Source: Acidobacteriaceae bacterium (lineage in GTDB: Bacteria > Acidobacteriota > Terriglobia > Terriglobales > Acidobacteriaceae). Taken from it: a stretch of DNA of 64,000 nucleotides. Below the pieces are notes generated by a model. The model made no database searches. It was not told the origin of the DNA and worked only from the letters and a program-made list of their open reading frames with translations. Below are positions 45,681-56,044 of this stretch, in pieces; within the stretch, counting starts at the first letter, position 1, and the number at the start of each line of letters is the position of its first letter. Where the stretch lies: positions 105,696 through 169,695 of the forward strand of contig JAJPKO010000036.1 in the NCBI GenBank assembly GCA_021323655.1, read 5' to 3'. A program made the translations under genes and the position numbers.

Positions 45681-47846
45681 ATGAAAGACACTCTTCGCTA
45701 TCTATGTTGGCTTCTGGTCTTTTCTTCCTTTGTTTCTGCCGTGGCAGATCAGAATTATTCGCAGCAGGTATTTTTTGAAAACAGTCTTTCGCCTGGTTCT
45801 TACTTCTATAGTGCAGGGAAGGTTTCTGCGCCGAGCACATTAGAGCTGGTGGGCGGCAAGCTCCCGGTGGAGAGCAGGGAGTTTATCAGCGGTCCCAATG
45901 CGCTGGAATTGCAATGGCGATCTATGCCCCAGGGAGGATGGGATGCAGAGATCAAGCTCTATCGATGGCGTAACCGTAATGTGGATTTTACGGGTGACAG
46001 CCTTTATCTATGGCTTTACTCCGAAGAAGGGATCCACGCGGCAGACCTGCCGAAGGTCGCCTTGGTGGATTTAAAGAACAATTTTACGCAGCAGATTTCT
46101 CTTGGAGGATTTGCACCTGACCTGACTGCACATAAGTGGACAAGAGTGCGCATACCGATGGCGCAGTTCAAGAGCGCCTCCTTGTACCCATTTCATCCCG
46201 AGCTTTTGACGACAATCATTTTTGCACAGGGCAATGCCGATGGCGGTCTACATACGCTGGATATAGATGACATACGCATTGAAAATGCCGGGCAGTGGGC
46301 AGGACACACGCCACAATCTCCCCGGCTTCTGGAAGCCAAAGGCTACGAGCGGCATGTAGACATCAGATGGGAAGCGCCCCCGGATCCGGCTGTGGCCCAA
46401 TATGTAATATATCGTTCGGAGCATGGAGGACCGTTTCGTCCGATTGGGGTGCAGCGGTATGGAGTCAACCGTTACGCGGACTTCATCGGCGATCCTCATG
46501 TGTCGGCCAGCTACAGAGTCTCGGCACGTACATCCTCGCTTCGTGAATCCTCTATGTCCAATGTGCTCACAGCATCCACGCACCCTATGACGGATGAGGA
46601 ACTGCTGACAATGGTGCAGGAGGCCGCGTTCCGCTACTACTGGGAAGCAAATGAGCCTGTTTCCGGCATGGCCAGGGAAAACACTCCCGGTGCGGACGAC
46701 ATTATTGCGCTGGGTGCCAGCGGTTTTGGCGTCATGGCTATGATTGTGGGCGCCGAACGAGGCTTTGCTCCACGTGAACAGATCGTAGATCGGCTGCTGC
46801 AAATCACGGACTTTCTTGCGCGTGCCGACCGTTTTCATGGGGCTTGGCCGCATTTCATCAGTGGCAGAACAGGGCATGCCGTGGGCGTTTTTGGAATTTA
46901 TGATGATGGCGCCGATCTGGTAGAGACGTCCTTTCTGATGCAGGGACTGCTGACGGCGCGACAGTATTTTCATCGTGAGAACGCAAAGGAAGAGCGTTTG
47001 CGCAGCAACATCACCAGCCTTTGGCAAGGCATTGAATGGGACTGGTTCCGCGCTACACCGAAAAAAGATGCTCTTTACTGGCACTGGTCACCAGACTATG
47101 CGTTTCACATTGCAAACCGGCTGGAAGGCTGGAATGAAGTGATGATTACCTACATGCTGGCCATTGCTTCACCTACGCATCCTGTACCTGCGAGTCTCTA
47201 TCATACGGGATATACGTCAGAAGGAACAGACCACGTTTATGGAGAAAAGCACACATATTATGGAATCCAACTGGACATGAATTACTCTCCCGGCTCACCC
47301 GGCCCGCTCTTTTTCACACAATACTCTTATCTGGGATACGATCCCCGCGGATGGCGGGATCAATATGCAGACTATTTTGCAAACAACCGCAAGGAGGCAC
47401 TGGTCAGTCAGGCATACAGCATTGCAAATCCCAACCACTGGAAAGGCTACGGGGCCGACAGTTGGGGACTGACGGCTGTGGATGGTCCGGATGGGTACAG
47501 GGAATATAAACCGTTTACTGAAGACGATGGCACGATTGCCCCGACCGGGGCCGTAAGTTCTTATGCATATACTCCGCAGCAATCGCTGCTCGCCATACGG
47601 CACTTTTATCGCGACCTCGGCGCACAATTGTGGGACATCTATGGTTTTCGCGATGCCTTTAACCAGCAGGAAAGCTGGTATTCAGGGATTACGATGGGCC
47701 TCAACCAGGCGCCAATGGCCGTGATGATTGAGAATGGCCGTACCGGACTGATATGGCGGAATTTTATGGCCAATCCTGAGATCCTGAAAATGCAACAGGC
47801 AATTGGATTGATACACGAAGGAACGGAAAACAACTCGACGCCGTAA
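45681..47846 (+). CDS. Putative endo-beta-1,2-glucanase (GH144-type glycoamylase domain)
   Basis: A 721-residue exported protein: signal peptide (about 1-23), an N-terminal jelly-roll-like domain (about 25-205), a fibronectin type III-like domain (about 215-300), and a C-terminal (alpha/alpha)6 glycoamylase domain (about 305-715) with [49 protein letters not shown] and [20 protein letters not shown]. That domain is the one found in GH144 endo-beta-1,2-glucanases. It begins nine bases after the GH39 stop. Assignment to GH144 rests on motif recognition; a related glucosidase is possible. Confidence 0.8.
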   Translation: MKDTLRYLCWLLVFSSFVSAVADQNYSQQVFFENSLSPGSYFYSAGKVSAPSTLELVGGKLPVESREFISGPNALELQWRSMPQGGWDAEIKLYRWRNRNVDFTGDSLYLWLYSEEGIHAADLPKVALVDLKNNFTQQISLGGFAPDLTAHKWTRVRIPMAQFKSASLYPFHPELLTTIIFAQGNADGGLHTLDIDDIRIENAGQWAGHTPQSPRLLEAKGYERHVDIRWEAPPDPAVAQYVIYRSEHGGPFRPIGVQRYGVNRYADFIGDPHVSASYRVSARTSSLRESSMSNVLTASTHPMTDEELLTMVQEAAFRYYWEANEPVSGMARENTPGADDIIALGASGFGVMAMIVGAERGFAPREQIVDRLLQITDFLARADRFHGAWPHFISGRTGHAVGVFGIYDDGADLVETSFLMQGLLTARQYFHRENAKEERLRSNITSLWQGIEWDWFRATPKKDALYWHWSPDYAFHIANRLEGWNEVMITYMLAIASPTHPVPASLYHTGYTSEGTDHVYGEKHTYYGIQLDMNYSPGSPGPLFFTQYSYLGYDPRGWRDQYADYFANNRKEALVSQAYSIANPNHWKGYGADSWGLTAVDGPDGYREYKPFTEDDGTIAPTGAVSSYAYTPQQSLLAIRHFYRDLGAQLWDIYGFRDAFNQQESWYSGITMGLNQAPMAVMIENGRTGLIWRNFMANPEILKMQQAIGLIHEGTENNSTP

Positions 47847-47855
47847 AAATATAGA

Positions 47856-48938
47856 ATGACCGCAAACCAACCCAAAACCGTCGCCAGACCTCGCCTGAAA
47901 GAGCTGTCGCACTACCTTGGGCTTTCCCGGACCACGATTTCCCGTGTTCTCAGTGGTCAGGCAGAGGAGCACCGGATCCCCGAAGAAACGCGTAAGCGTG
48001 TTCTGGCAGCGGCTGCGCAGTTCAATTACACGGCCAATACCCTGGCACGCGGGCTGCGGAGCAGAAAAAGCAGGACCATCGGTATCATGGTCCCGGAAAT
48101 CAGTGAGGGCTATTCAACTGCGGTTTTAGGTGGGGTCGAAGACGTACTGTTACTGTCAGGATTCTTCTATTTTGTCGTAAGCCACCGCCATCGTTCCGAA
48201 CTCCTTCGGGAATATCCTTCGCTTCTGCTGGCGCGTGCTGTGGAGGGGATCATTGCGGTAGATTCTGCTCTCGAGGAAGAACTGCCGATTCCTGTGGTCT
48301 CTGTTTCCGGACATCACCGGCAGCAATCGGTGGTCAATATCGAACTGGATCATCTGCTTGCTGCCCGCTATGCTCTTGAACATCTGCGAAAGCTGGGACA
48401 TAAAGAAATCGCCTTCATTAAAGGCCAGAGCTTCAGTTCAGACACGCGGGCCAGGTGGCTTGCTATATGTAAAGTTGCGTCTAAGCTCGGTATTACCATC
48501 CATCCTCGTCTGGTGACCCAATTGGAAGGCACTGCCCCTGGGTCTGATCCAGGGCGGGCAGCAACGGTCCAGCTGTTGGAGCGCGGTGTACCCTTCACCG
48601 CGATTTTTGCGTTTAATGATCTGACGGCCATTGGTGCGATTACAGTCTTGCGTGAAGCGGGGATTCGCGTGCCGGAAGAGGTTTCGGTAGTGGGTTTTGA
48701 CGATATTCCCAGCGCAGCGACGAATATGCCTCCTCTGACCACTGTTCGGCAACCCATGCAGGAGATGGGCCGGGTGGCTGCCGTCACTCTACTCCAGATG
48801 ATTGATGGCAATCACGAAGAATGGCCCAGGAAGCCGATCCGTGTGCTGCCGACATTTGTTGAGCGGGGATCTACAGGCATCGCCGTAGCCACACCAGAAA
48901 CATTTCTGACCAGAACGGTAGTCAGAGGCAAGAATTGA
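47856..48938 (+). CDS. LacI-family transcriptional regulator
   Basis: A 360-residue regulator: N-terminal helix-turn-helix (RLKELSHYLGLSRTTISRVL, about residues 10-29) with the hinge NTLARGLRSRKS, followed by a periplasmic-binding-protein-like sugar domain (about 70-340) with IFAFNDLTAIGAI. It is embedded between the GH144 and GH3 genes. It probably binds the palindrome before the receptor gene and releases it when a sugar from glucan breakdown is present. Confidence 0.92.
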   Translation: MTANQPKTVARPRLKELSHYLGLSRTTISRVLSGQAEEHRIPEETRKRVLAAAAQFNYTANTLARGLRSRKSRTIGIMVPEISEGYSTAVLGGVEDVLLLSGFFYFVVSHRHRSELLREYPSLLLARAVEGIIAVDSALEEELPIPVVSVSGHHRQQSVVNIELDHLLAARYALEHLRKLGHKEIAFIKGQSFSSDTRARWLAICKVASKLGITIHPRLVTQLEGTAPGSDPGRAATVQLLERGVPFTAIFAFNDLTAIGAITVLREAGIRVPEEVSVVGFDDIPSAATNMPPLTTVRQPMQEMGRVAAVTLLQMIDGNHEEWPRKPIRVLPTFVERGSTGIAVATPETFLTRTVVRGKN

Positions 48939-48945
48939 ATTCAAT

Positions 48946-51291
48946 ATGAAGGAGCCTTGTTTGTTGTCATCTTTTTTTCGCGGCATGGCTGTTTTTGGAA
49001 CCAGCGCAGCTCTGTTTACAGGTCTGTTGATTGCACAGAATGTTCCGCCTTCCAACCCGCAGCTTGCTGCTTCGGAGATCGACCGGAAAGTGGACGCGTT
49101 GCTGAAACAAATGACCCTGGAAGAGAAGCTGGGACAACTAGTGCAGTACAACGATGCGGGCCACATTGCGGCAACAGCTGCGCAACTGGCAATCAATCCA
49201 GAGGCAAAGAACCAGGTGGACGCGATGCAACTTGCCGCAGAGGGCAGGCTCGGCTCCATGTTGAATACAGTTGGCGCAGAGCACACGAATGCCTTTCAGC
49301 GAGTGGCAGTAGAAAAAAGCCGTTTGCATATTCCGCTGCTTTTCGGCGCGGACATTATTCATGGGTTTCGCACGATTTATCCTGAGCCGCTTGCGCTTGC
49401 CGCAACATTCGATCCTGATCTGGTAATACAGCTCTCGCGCATGTCGGCTGAGGAAGCAACGACTGCGGGCGTTCGTTGGTTTTATTCACCCATGGTGGAC
49501 ATTTCGCGCGATGCACGCTGGGGGCGCACGGCGGAGGGCGCAGGCGAGGACCCGTATCTGGGCGCGGCGATGGCGCGGGCCTATGTGCGCGGATATCAGC
49601 AGGATGATCTTTCCAAGCCAGATAGCGTCGCTGCCTGCGTGAAGCACTTTGCCGCATATGGTGCAGCGGAAGCTGGGCGCGAGTACAACACGACTGATAT
49701 GTCGAACATTCGCCTGCGTCAGGTGTATCTGCCTCCGTACAAGGCTGCGGTGGAAGCTGGTGTGGCAACGGTGATGAGCGCGTTTAACGCGCTAAATGGC
49801 GTTCCGGCGACCGCGAATCCGTATTTATTGCAAAAGATTTTGCGGGATGAATGGGGATTTGATGGCTTTGTTGTCAGCGACTACACCGCCATTATGGAAT
49901 TGCAGAACCATGGCATTGCTCTGACTCCGGCAGACGCGGCGCGCAAAGCGATCCTCGCCGGCGTAGATGTGGACATGATGTCCCACTATTATGATACGCA
50001 GCTTCCAGACCTGATTCGCACTGGACAAGTGCCTATGAGTGTTGTGGATGAGGCCGTGCGCCGAGTGCTGCGCGTGAAATTTGCGCTGGGGCTTTTTGAT
50101 CATCCTTACGCGCGTGGAACAGAGGTAACGGCAGCAGTGCCTGCGCATCGCGCGCTGGTTCGCCGCGCCGCGGAAGAGTCCTTTGTGTTGCTGAGGAACG
50201 AGCAAAATGTCCTGCCCCTGCCCCAAAAGGCGCAGAAAGTTGCCTTAATTGGGCCCTTAGGGGATGATCCCGGACAGATGCTGGGGGCATGGTCGGGCGG
50301 GCCGCAGCTAAGTGATGTCGTGACCATCCGAAGCGCCCTTGAAACTCGTGCGAAACAATATGGCGGCCGGGTACTGTATGCAAAAGGCACGGATATCCAG
50401 GGCACATCCGAGTCGGGTTTCGCGCAGGCCCTTCAGACAGCAAAGCAGGCTGATGTTGTTGTCATGGCACTGGGCGAATCGGGTGCGATGAGCGGAGAGG
50501 CCGGCTCGCGCGCGCATCTTGATCTGCCCGGAAATCAGGAGCAGCTTCTCGAAGCGATTACACAAACAGGGAAGCCCGTTGTGTTGCTCGTCTTCTCAGG
50601 GCGCCCGCTGGTGCTCACATGGGCCGCAAAGCATGTTCCTGCCATCCTGGAGGTCTGGTTCCCCGGAACGGAGGCGGGCAACGCCATTGCCGATGTCCTT
50701 TATGGCGATGTTTCGCCGAGCGGCAAATTGCCCATGAGTTTTCCCTGGACTGTGGGGCAGGAGCCTCTTTACTACAATCAATTTCCGACCGGCCGTCCGC
50801 CAGCTCCGGGAATGGACCTGACGCAGCCTCCGGGGCCGGACTCCCGTTTTGTTTCTCGCTATATGGACGCGCCGAATGCCGCGCTTTTCCCATTTGGATA
50901 TGGCCTAAGCTATTCGCGCTTCTCTTATGGAAAGGTCTCGCTCTCGCGGAATTCCATTCCTCTAAGCGAAGTCAACCAGAATGCCAGAAAATTGATTTCT
51001 GCAACTGTAATGGTTACAAATACGGGCAGCCGTGAAGCAACAGAAGTGGTCCAGTGCTACGTGCGCAACCTGGGCGCAAGTATTGAGCAGCCAGTACGCA
51101 GTCTGAAAGGATTTACCAGGGTTACGCTAAAACCTGGAGAATCAAAGAACATTTCATTTGATCTGGGTTTTCCTGAGCTTTCGTTTTACAACAATGACGA
51201 AAAGGCCACAATAGAACCCACACAATACACTGTCTGGATCGGGGGAAGTTCTCTGGCAACACAGGAAGCCAGCTTTCACATAACGCCTTAA
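48946..51291 (+). CDS. GH3 beta-glucosidase
   Basis: A 781-residue exported enzyme: signal peptide (about 1-31), the TIM-barrel domain with the nucleophile Asp312 in GFVVSDYTAIM, an (alpha/beta)6 sandwich (about 400-620), and a fibronectin-like C-terminal domain (about 680-781). Domain order matches BglX-type periplasmic beta-glucosidases. In a GH144 cluster it would split sophorose and longer beta-1,2-gluco-oligosaccharides to glucose. It starts seven bases after the LacI stop, closing the cluster. Confidence 0.9.
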   Translation: MKEPCLLSSFFRGMAVFGTSAALFTGLLIAQNVPPSNPQLAASEIDRKVDALLKQMTLEEKLGQLVQYNDAGHIAATAAQLAINPEAKNQVDAMQLAAEGRLGSMLNTVGAEHTNAFQRVAVEKSRLHIPLLFGADIIHGFRTIYPEPLALAATFDPDLVIQLSRMSAEEATTAGVRWFYSPMVDISRDARWGRTAEGAGEDPYLGAAMARAYVRGYQQDDLSKPDSVAACVKHFAAYGAAEAGREYNTTDMSNIRLRQVYLPPYKAAVEAGVATVMSAFNALNGVPATANPYLLQKILRDEWGFDGFVVSDYTAIMELQNHGIALTPADAARKAILAGVDVDMMSHYYDTQLPDLIRTGQVPMSVVDEAVRRVLRVKFALGLFDHPYARGTEVTAAVPAHRALVRRAAEESFVLLRNEQNVLPLPQKAQKVALIGPLGDDPGQMLGAWSGGPQLSDVVTIRSALETRAKQYGGRVLYAKGTDIQGTSESGFAQALQTAKQADVVVMALGESGAMSGEAGSRAHLDLPGNQEQLLEAITQTGKPVVLLVFSGRPLVLTWAAKHVPAILEVWFPGTEAGNAIADVLYGDVSPSGKLPMSFPWTVGQEPLYYNQFPTGRPPAPGMDLTQPPGPDSRFVSRYMDAPNAALFPFGYGLSYSRFSYGKVSLSRNSIPLSEVNQNARKLISATVMVTNTGSREATEVVQCYVRNLGASIEQPVRSLKGFTRVTLKPGESKNISFDLGFPELSFYNNDEKATIEPTQYTVWIGGSSLATQEASFHITP

Positions 51292-51619
51292 AATCGCTGC
51301 AGATAGCATCCTGAAGCAGCTTGCCAATCTACTGCTGCACGCAGCGGGTGTCTGATATCTGCTTCGCGCACCCAGAAGATGACGCAGGCATGTCGGGAGG
51401 CGGGCATCGTGGAGCAGATCTATCCCGGCTCCAGGCTGATGGACATAACGCCATTCTGAAACCGTAAAACCTGTTGCTACAAAAGCAAACGCTTCAGCCA
51501 CTTTTTGCGTCCATTTTTTCAAGGTGCGCACTTGGTGGCTGTACGAGTGCTCCGGCGCACTTAGGAAACAAGCACGCAGTTTCGGCTAGCTTCTTAAGAC
51601 ATTCGCTGGAGAGCCTGTA
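51292..51619. other. Intergenic region after the GH3 gene
   Basis: No supported gene. A short stretch at 51311-51335 loosely resembles the 3' end of flagellin in reverse but carries a stop, and is probably chance. Confidence 0.4.
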
Positions 51620-53332
51620 TTGATCATTCATACATCGCTGCACTATCTACTTATTGAAGTGTTCGTTGTGTGTGTCGCATGCCTGGCAGCGCACTGGAAA
51701 CCATGGTTGAAATTTGTTGGCCGGGTCGAGGTAGCTTTCAAGGCAGCCAGCAAACGTGCTGCGCTCAGCTTTTTTGCAATCTTCACCATAGGTATTGCGG
51801 TCCGTCTGGCGCTCCTGCCCGCTGAACCGGTCCCACGGCCGTTGCTCCATGATGAGTTCAGCTATCTTCTGGCTGCTGATACTTTCGCCCATGGGCGTCT
51901 GACGAACCCTCAGCCACCTGTACCAGCCGCGTTTGAAACATTTCATGTGAATGTTTGGCCCACATATCAATCCATGTATCTACCAGGAACTGGCCTTGCG
52001 CTTGCCGCGGGGCAACTCACCGGATCACCGTGGATGATTGTGTTGCTGACCTCGGCGCTGTTCTGCGCCATGGTTTACTGGGCGGTTTCAGGATGGCTGC
52101 CGCGCCATTACGGACTGGCCGCCGCTCTGCTGGCCCTCGCTGTCTGTTTCAACTGGAACCGCTGGTTTGATAATTATTTTTGCCTGGGACTGACGGGCAC
52201 TGCCGGAGCGCTCGTTGTGGGCAGTATTCCACGCATCTTTCGTTACAAAACGATGTCGTCCACTGTCCCATTGGGGACAGGACTTTGCATCCTTCTGCTG
52301 ACCCGTCCGTATGAAGGCTGCATCGTGTCACTGCCAGCGATTATTGTGCTTGTGTGGATGCTCCGGCGCTCCGGGTGGAAGTGTGTTACCAGACTCGCTG
52401 CCTGCCCACTGTTGATGCTCTTTCTTTCGTTTGGATGGCTTTGCTACTACAACTGGAGAGGCACGGGGCACCCTTTGCTCTTTCCCTATGTGTTGAATTT
52501 TGAGCAGTACCACATTACCGGGCCATTTATCTTTTCGCGTCCACGCCCAATGCCCGCTTACCACCATGAATCCATGCGCAAGTTCTATGCAAGGTGGGAG
52601 ATGAATACATATCGCATGGTGACGCGCTATCCATTCGCATTTTTCCGCTTAAAGGTCAAAACTTATTACCACTTCTTTTTCCTGGGAAACGCGCTTCTGC
52701 TGTTCTTTGGTTGCATGGCCGCTGTAAAACACAGGCTGCGCCTCGCACTTGCATTCGGATTTGTGGGTTTTTTTATTGAATTACTTCTTATGGCATGGCA
52801 TCCCTATCCGCAATACGGAGCGCCCGCGGCGGCCCTCTTTTTTACGTTGATTGCATTTGGGATGTTTGCTGTGCGCAGGATGCAGTTTCGCTGGTTTAGT
52901 GGCGCAGATCTTGTGCGCGGATGGGTATTGGCGCAACTTCTGCTTACGGGAAATATCTTCTATAAGCACTGGATGAAGAGTCCGGTGCCGCCAGAGCCCC
53001 GCTATGCTTCTGTTGAACGTGAAAAAGTAGAGAAACTGTTGCTTGAACATCCTGGGAAGCACTTATGCCTGGTGAAGTACTCGCTGGACCATCCTGCAAT
53101 CGAGGAATGGGTCTACAATGGCGCGGATCTTAAGAGTGAGCGCATTGTCTGGGCACACAGCATGGACCCAGACGATGACCGCAAACTGATGAAGGCATTT
53201 CCTGACCGTGACGTGTGGCTGCTTGAGCCAGACGATCCAGCACAAAACCTAATGGCTTACTCTGCAGACAAGGCCTATCCCAACACAAACCGTGCTACCG
53301 TGGCAAGGATTACTCCTCCACCTCCGTTCTAG
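51620..53332 (+). CDS. Multi-pass membrane protein, probable GT-C glycosyltransferase
   Basis: A 570-residue protein with about ten to twelve membrane helices. The first external loop contains PLLHDEFSYLLAADTFAHGR, the acidic DE motif that begins the catalytic loop of GT-C (PMT/ArnT-like) enzymes. A soluble C-terminal domain of about 110 residues carries HLCLVKYSLDHPAIEEWVYN. It probably moves a sugar from a lipid carrier to an acceptor outside the membrane; substrate unknown. A TTG start with GGAGAG six bases upstream is used. Confidence 0.7.
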   Translation: MIIHTSLHYLLIEVFVVCVACLAAHWKPWLKFVGRVEVAFKAASKRAALSFFAIFTIGIAVRLALLPAEPVPRPLLHDEFSYLLAADTFAHGRLTNPQPPVPAAFETFHVNVWPTYQSMYLPGTGLALAAGQLTGSPWMIVLLTSALFCAMVYWAVSGWLPRHYGLAAALLALAVCFNWNRWFDNYFCLGLTGTAGALVVGSIPRIFRYKTMSSTVPLGTGLCILLLTRPYEGCIVSLPAIIVLVWMLRRSGWKCVTRLAACPLLMLFLSFGWLCYYNWRGTGHPLLFPYVLNFEQYHITGPFIFSRPRPMPAYHHESMRKFYARWEMNTYRMVTRYPFAFFRLKVKTYYHFFFLGNALLLFFGCMAAVKHRLRLALAFGFVGFFIELLLMAWHPYPQYGAPAAALFFTLIAFGMFAVRRMQFRWFSGADLVRGWVLAQLLLTGNIFYKHWMKSPVPPEPRYASVEREKVEKLLLEHPGKHLCLVKYSLDHPAIEEWVYNGADLKSERIVWAHSMDPDDDRKLMKAFPDRDVWLLEPDDPAQNLMAYSADKAYPNTNRATVARITPPPPF

Positions 53333-53508
53333 CAATCCCAGGTCTTGCTTTCTCGATCTTCGCTGCCGCATTGCACGTCGAACCAACCGGAGCAGGCGTA
53401 ACATCGTACACCGCGCCGGTTATGCCAGCGTCAAGCTCGGGTTCGCAGGAGTGACAGGAACCAACGGGGAGATTGGAAGGCAAGTTATGAGCGCAGACAA
53501 GAATGCGT

Positions 53509-54477
53509 TTACGAGGAGGCTGGTGGTTGGGCCCGGTGCATTTCCTGCTTGTACCACTCGACGGTGCGGCGGAGGCCTTCTTCAAAGCTGACGAGAGGCT
53601 CGTAGCCGAAGGCTTCGCGGGCGGCGGTGATGTCGGCCAGTGAGTCCTGGATGTCTCCGGTGCGTGGGGGGCCGTAGATGGGGGGGTGGGTGTATCCGGT
53701 GAGTTCGGAGAGGATTTGATACGTCTTGTTCAGAGTGTGGCGCTGGCCGCAGGCGACGTTGAAGACACGCCCGGCAACTTTTTCAGCGGGTGCAGCGGCA
53801 GCGAGAAGATTTGCCGAGACGGCATTTTCAACGTAAGTAAAGTCGCGGCCCTGCTCGCCGTCGCCAAAGATGGTGGGCCGCTCGCCGCGCAGCATGAGAA
53901 GTGCGAATTTTGCCATGACACCGCTGTAGGGCGAGTTTGGGTCCTGGCGCGGGCCGAAGATGTTGAAGTAGCGGAGGCACACTGTTTCCAGCCCATAGAT
54001 CTGCCAGTAGCTGCGCATGTATAGTTCGCCGGCCATTTTCTGCACCGGATAGGGGGCGATGGGCATGGGTACCATTGTCTCAATGCGGGGAAAGCCGGGC
54101 TGGTTGCCATAGGCGGAGGACGATGCAGCGTAGATAATGCGCCTGACTCCGGCAGCGCGTGCGCCTTCGAGCACGTTGAAGGTGCCGTCTATGTTCGCGG
54201 TGTGGCTGGTGCGTGGGTCTTTGACGGAGCGGGGGACGGAGGGCAGCGCTCCCTGATGAAAGATGATGTCTATTCCTTCGCAGGCGCGCGCGACGGCGCC
54301 GGCGTTGCGCAGGTCGCCCTGGATGAATTCGAAGTGATCAAGAAGGCCGGAGAGGTTTTGTTTGCGTCCGGTTTCGAAATTGTCGAAGCCGCGGACGGTC
54401 TCTCCGCGTTGTATGAGGGTCTGGGTGATCCATGAGCCGATGAAACCAGCGCAGCCAGTGACTAGGTATTTTGTCAT
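53509..54477 (-). CDS. NAD-dependent sugar epimerase (WbpP-like, UDP-GlcNAc/UDP-GalNAc type)
   Basis: A 322-residue short-chain dehydrogenase. TGCAGFIGSWI binds NAD; AASSSAYG and the Tyr-x3-Lys of PYPVQKMAGEL are catalytic. ENAVSANLLAA and RYFNIFGPRQDPNSPYSGVM match the WbpP/GalE-like group that epimerises UDP-N-acetylhexosamines. It lies downstream of ilvE on the same strand, separated by a hairpin region; the functional link may be cell-surface sugar synthesis with the preceding GT-C protein. Confidence 0.82.
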   Translation of the reverse strand: MTKYLVTGCAGFIGSWITQTLIQRGETVRGFDNFETGRKQNLSGLLDHFEFIQGDLRNAGAVARACEGIDIIFHQGALPSVPRSVKDPRTSHTANIDGTFNVLEGARAAGVRRIIYAASSSAYGNQPGFPRIETMVPMPIAPYPVQKMAGELYMRSYWQIYGLETVCLRYFNIFGPRQDPNSPYSGVMAKFALLMLRGERPTIFGDGEQGRDFTYVENAVSANLLAAAAPAEKVAGRVFNVACGQRHTLNKTYQILSELTGYTHPPIYGPPRTGDIQDSLADITAAREAFGYEPLVSFEEGLRRTVEWYKQEMHRAQPPASS

Positions 54478-54637
54478 TTTTTCCTATGGTATTGCATTGG
54501 TTGCACTGGTGAAACTGGTGCGGGACTGTGGTTCTGTTCTTTTTTGCATGCTGCGAAGAGTGGTTGCTGGCGCAACAAATCGCACCTTGCGGTGCGGGTC
54601 CTTCGCTTCGCGCAGGATGTCAGGTTTTGGTGTGGTG

Positions 54638-54673
54638 GATGTGGGTTCCCACATCTCTTTCAAGATGTGGGAA
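54638..54673. repeat. Three-armed alternative hairpin between ilvE and the epimerase gene
   Basis: GATGTGGG (54638-54645) can pair with CCCACATC (54648-54655), or the middle TTCCCACATCT (54646-54656) can pair with AGATGTGGGAA (54663-54673). The two folds exclude each other. Related GATGTGGG words occur at 57419 as part of a hairpin, suggesting a dispersed intergenic element. Confidence 0.6.
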
Positions 54674-54701
54674 TCCGAGGTTGTGCTGATGCTTAGGAGT
54701 T

Positions 54702-55643
54702 TTATACGGTGACGGGCTGCTCGGCGCTTACGTTGACGGGGGTGAGCCAGCCAAAGCGGTCCGGGCGGAGGCCGTTGGCGATGCCGAAGAATTCATCGGC
54801 AAGCTGCTTGGTGATGGGGCCGGTATTGCCATCGCCGATGGTGATGCGGTCCACTGAGCGGATGGGTGTGACCTCGGCTGCGGTCCCGGTGAAGAAGACC
54901 TCGTCGGCGATATAGATGAGCTCGCGAGGGAGTGCCTGCTCGACGACGGGGATCCCGAGATGGCGCGCGATGGTCAGGACCGAGTCGCGGGTGATTCCGG
55001 CAAGCACCGAGTTGGCGAGCGGAGTGGTGTAGATGACGCCATTGCGCACGAGGAAGAGGTTTTCGCCGGAACCTTCCGAGAGATAGCCGTTGACGTCGAG
55101 CGCGATGCCTTCGGCGTAGCCATTGGTATCGGCTTCCATGCGGATGAGCTGTGAGTTCATGTAATTGGCACCGGCCTTGGCGAGCGAAGGCATGGTGTTG
55201 GGTGCGAGGCGGCTCCAGGAGGAGATGCAGACGTCTGCACCGTGGTCTCCGGCCACGTATTTGCCCCAGGGGAAGTTGGCGATGTAGACATCAATGGGCG
55301 CGTTTTTAGGGTTGACGCCGATTTCGCCGTAGCCGCGCAGCGCGATGGGACGGATGTAGCAGGGCGCGATGCCGTTGGCTTCGATCAGCTCGACGGTAGC
55401 GGAGCAGAGCTGATCGAGCGAATAGGGGAGCTTCATGCGGTAAATCCTGGCCGAGTCAATGAGGCGCTGCATGTGCTCGGGCAGGCGGAAGACGGCCGAG
55501 CCCTGTGGCTGCGAGTAGCAGCGAATGCCTTCAAAGATCGATGAGCCGTAGTGGACGACGTGGCTCATGACGTGGATCTGGGCCTTTTCCCAGGGGATGA
55601 GGTTGCCGTTGTGCCAGATTTTGCTGGTGGGCTGGATGGGCAT
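54702..55643 (-). CDS. ilvE: Branched-chain amino acid aminotransferase
   Basis: A 313-residue fold type IV PLP enzyme: WHNGNLIPWEKAQIHVMSH at the N-terminus, the PLP-lysine region (SLAKAGANYMNSQ), EGSGENLFLV, and the C-terminal EVFFTGTAAEVTPI. It moves the amino group onto branched-chain 2-oxoacids in the last step of Ile, Leu and Val synthesis. The ATG is preceded by AAAGGAGCG on the minus strand. No other ilv genes are nearby. Confidence 0.94.
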   Translation of the reverse strand: MPIQPTSKIWHNGNLIPWEKAQIHVMSHVVHYGSSIFEGIRCYSQPQGSAVFRLPEHMQRLIDSARIYRMKLPYSLDQLCSATVELIEANGIAPCYIRPIALRGYGEIGVNPKNAPIDVYIANFPWGKYVAGDHGADVCISSWSRLAPNTMPSLAKAGANYMNSQLIRMEADTNGYAEGIALDVNGYLSEGSGENLFLVRNGVIYTTPLANSVLAGITRDSVLTIARHLGIPVVEQALPRELIYIADEVFFTGTAAEVTPIRSVDRITIGDGNTGPITKQLADEFFGIANGLRPDRFGWLTPVNVSAEQPVTV

Positions 55644-56044
55644 GTGAAGCTGCGCTCCTTTGGTAGTGAACCTTAGATTATATCTGCGAAGAAGGGCATT
55701 TGGCGCGGGGTTTTCGAGATGGGAGTGGCGTATCTGCTCGGGTGGCCCTTTGTGGGGGCACCCGGGGACGGTACGGATTTTTGTGGAGGCAGGTTGATTG
55801 CGATGGATAGAAAGTTTTGAAGAGTGCGGGGGCAGCGGCTGTGGATGGCGCGTCCGTTTTCTGCCACAATGCGGGCGTTTGGGGAACGGTTTCTCAATGC
55901 GTCATGTTCGGGGTGGATATATGAAGCGCTTTTACTGTCCCTGGCGAAGGCGCCGGAGGGCTGGAAAGGCGGAGGGCCTTTCCAGCGTGATGATGTGGTA
56001 AATGGGCCGGTTTCTCCGGATCGGCTTACGAGTTAAAGCCTGCA
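55644..56044. other. Gene-free region with a strong hairpin
   Basis: No confident gene. A hairpin CGGGTGGCCC/GGGGCACCCG (55739-55764, one mismatch) with a six-base loop is present, of the REP-like kind seen in other intergenic parts of this window. Short frames on the plus strand show no family. Confidence 0.5.

Noticed and set aside
51311..51335. Short stretch resembling the end of flagellin in reverse
   Set aside because: Only about 25 bases match and the frame has a stop; chance is likely.
55824..56036. Plus-strand frame of 70 codons
   Set aside because: No ribosome site, no family features, and unlike codon use; probably spacer.
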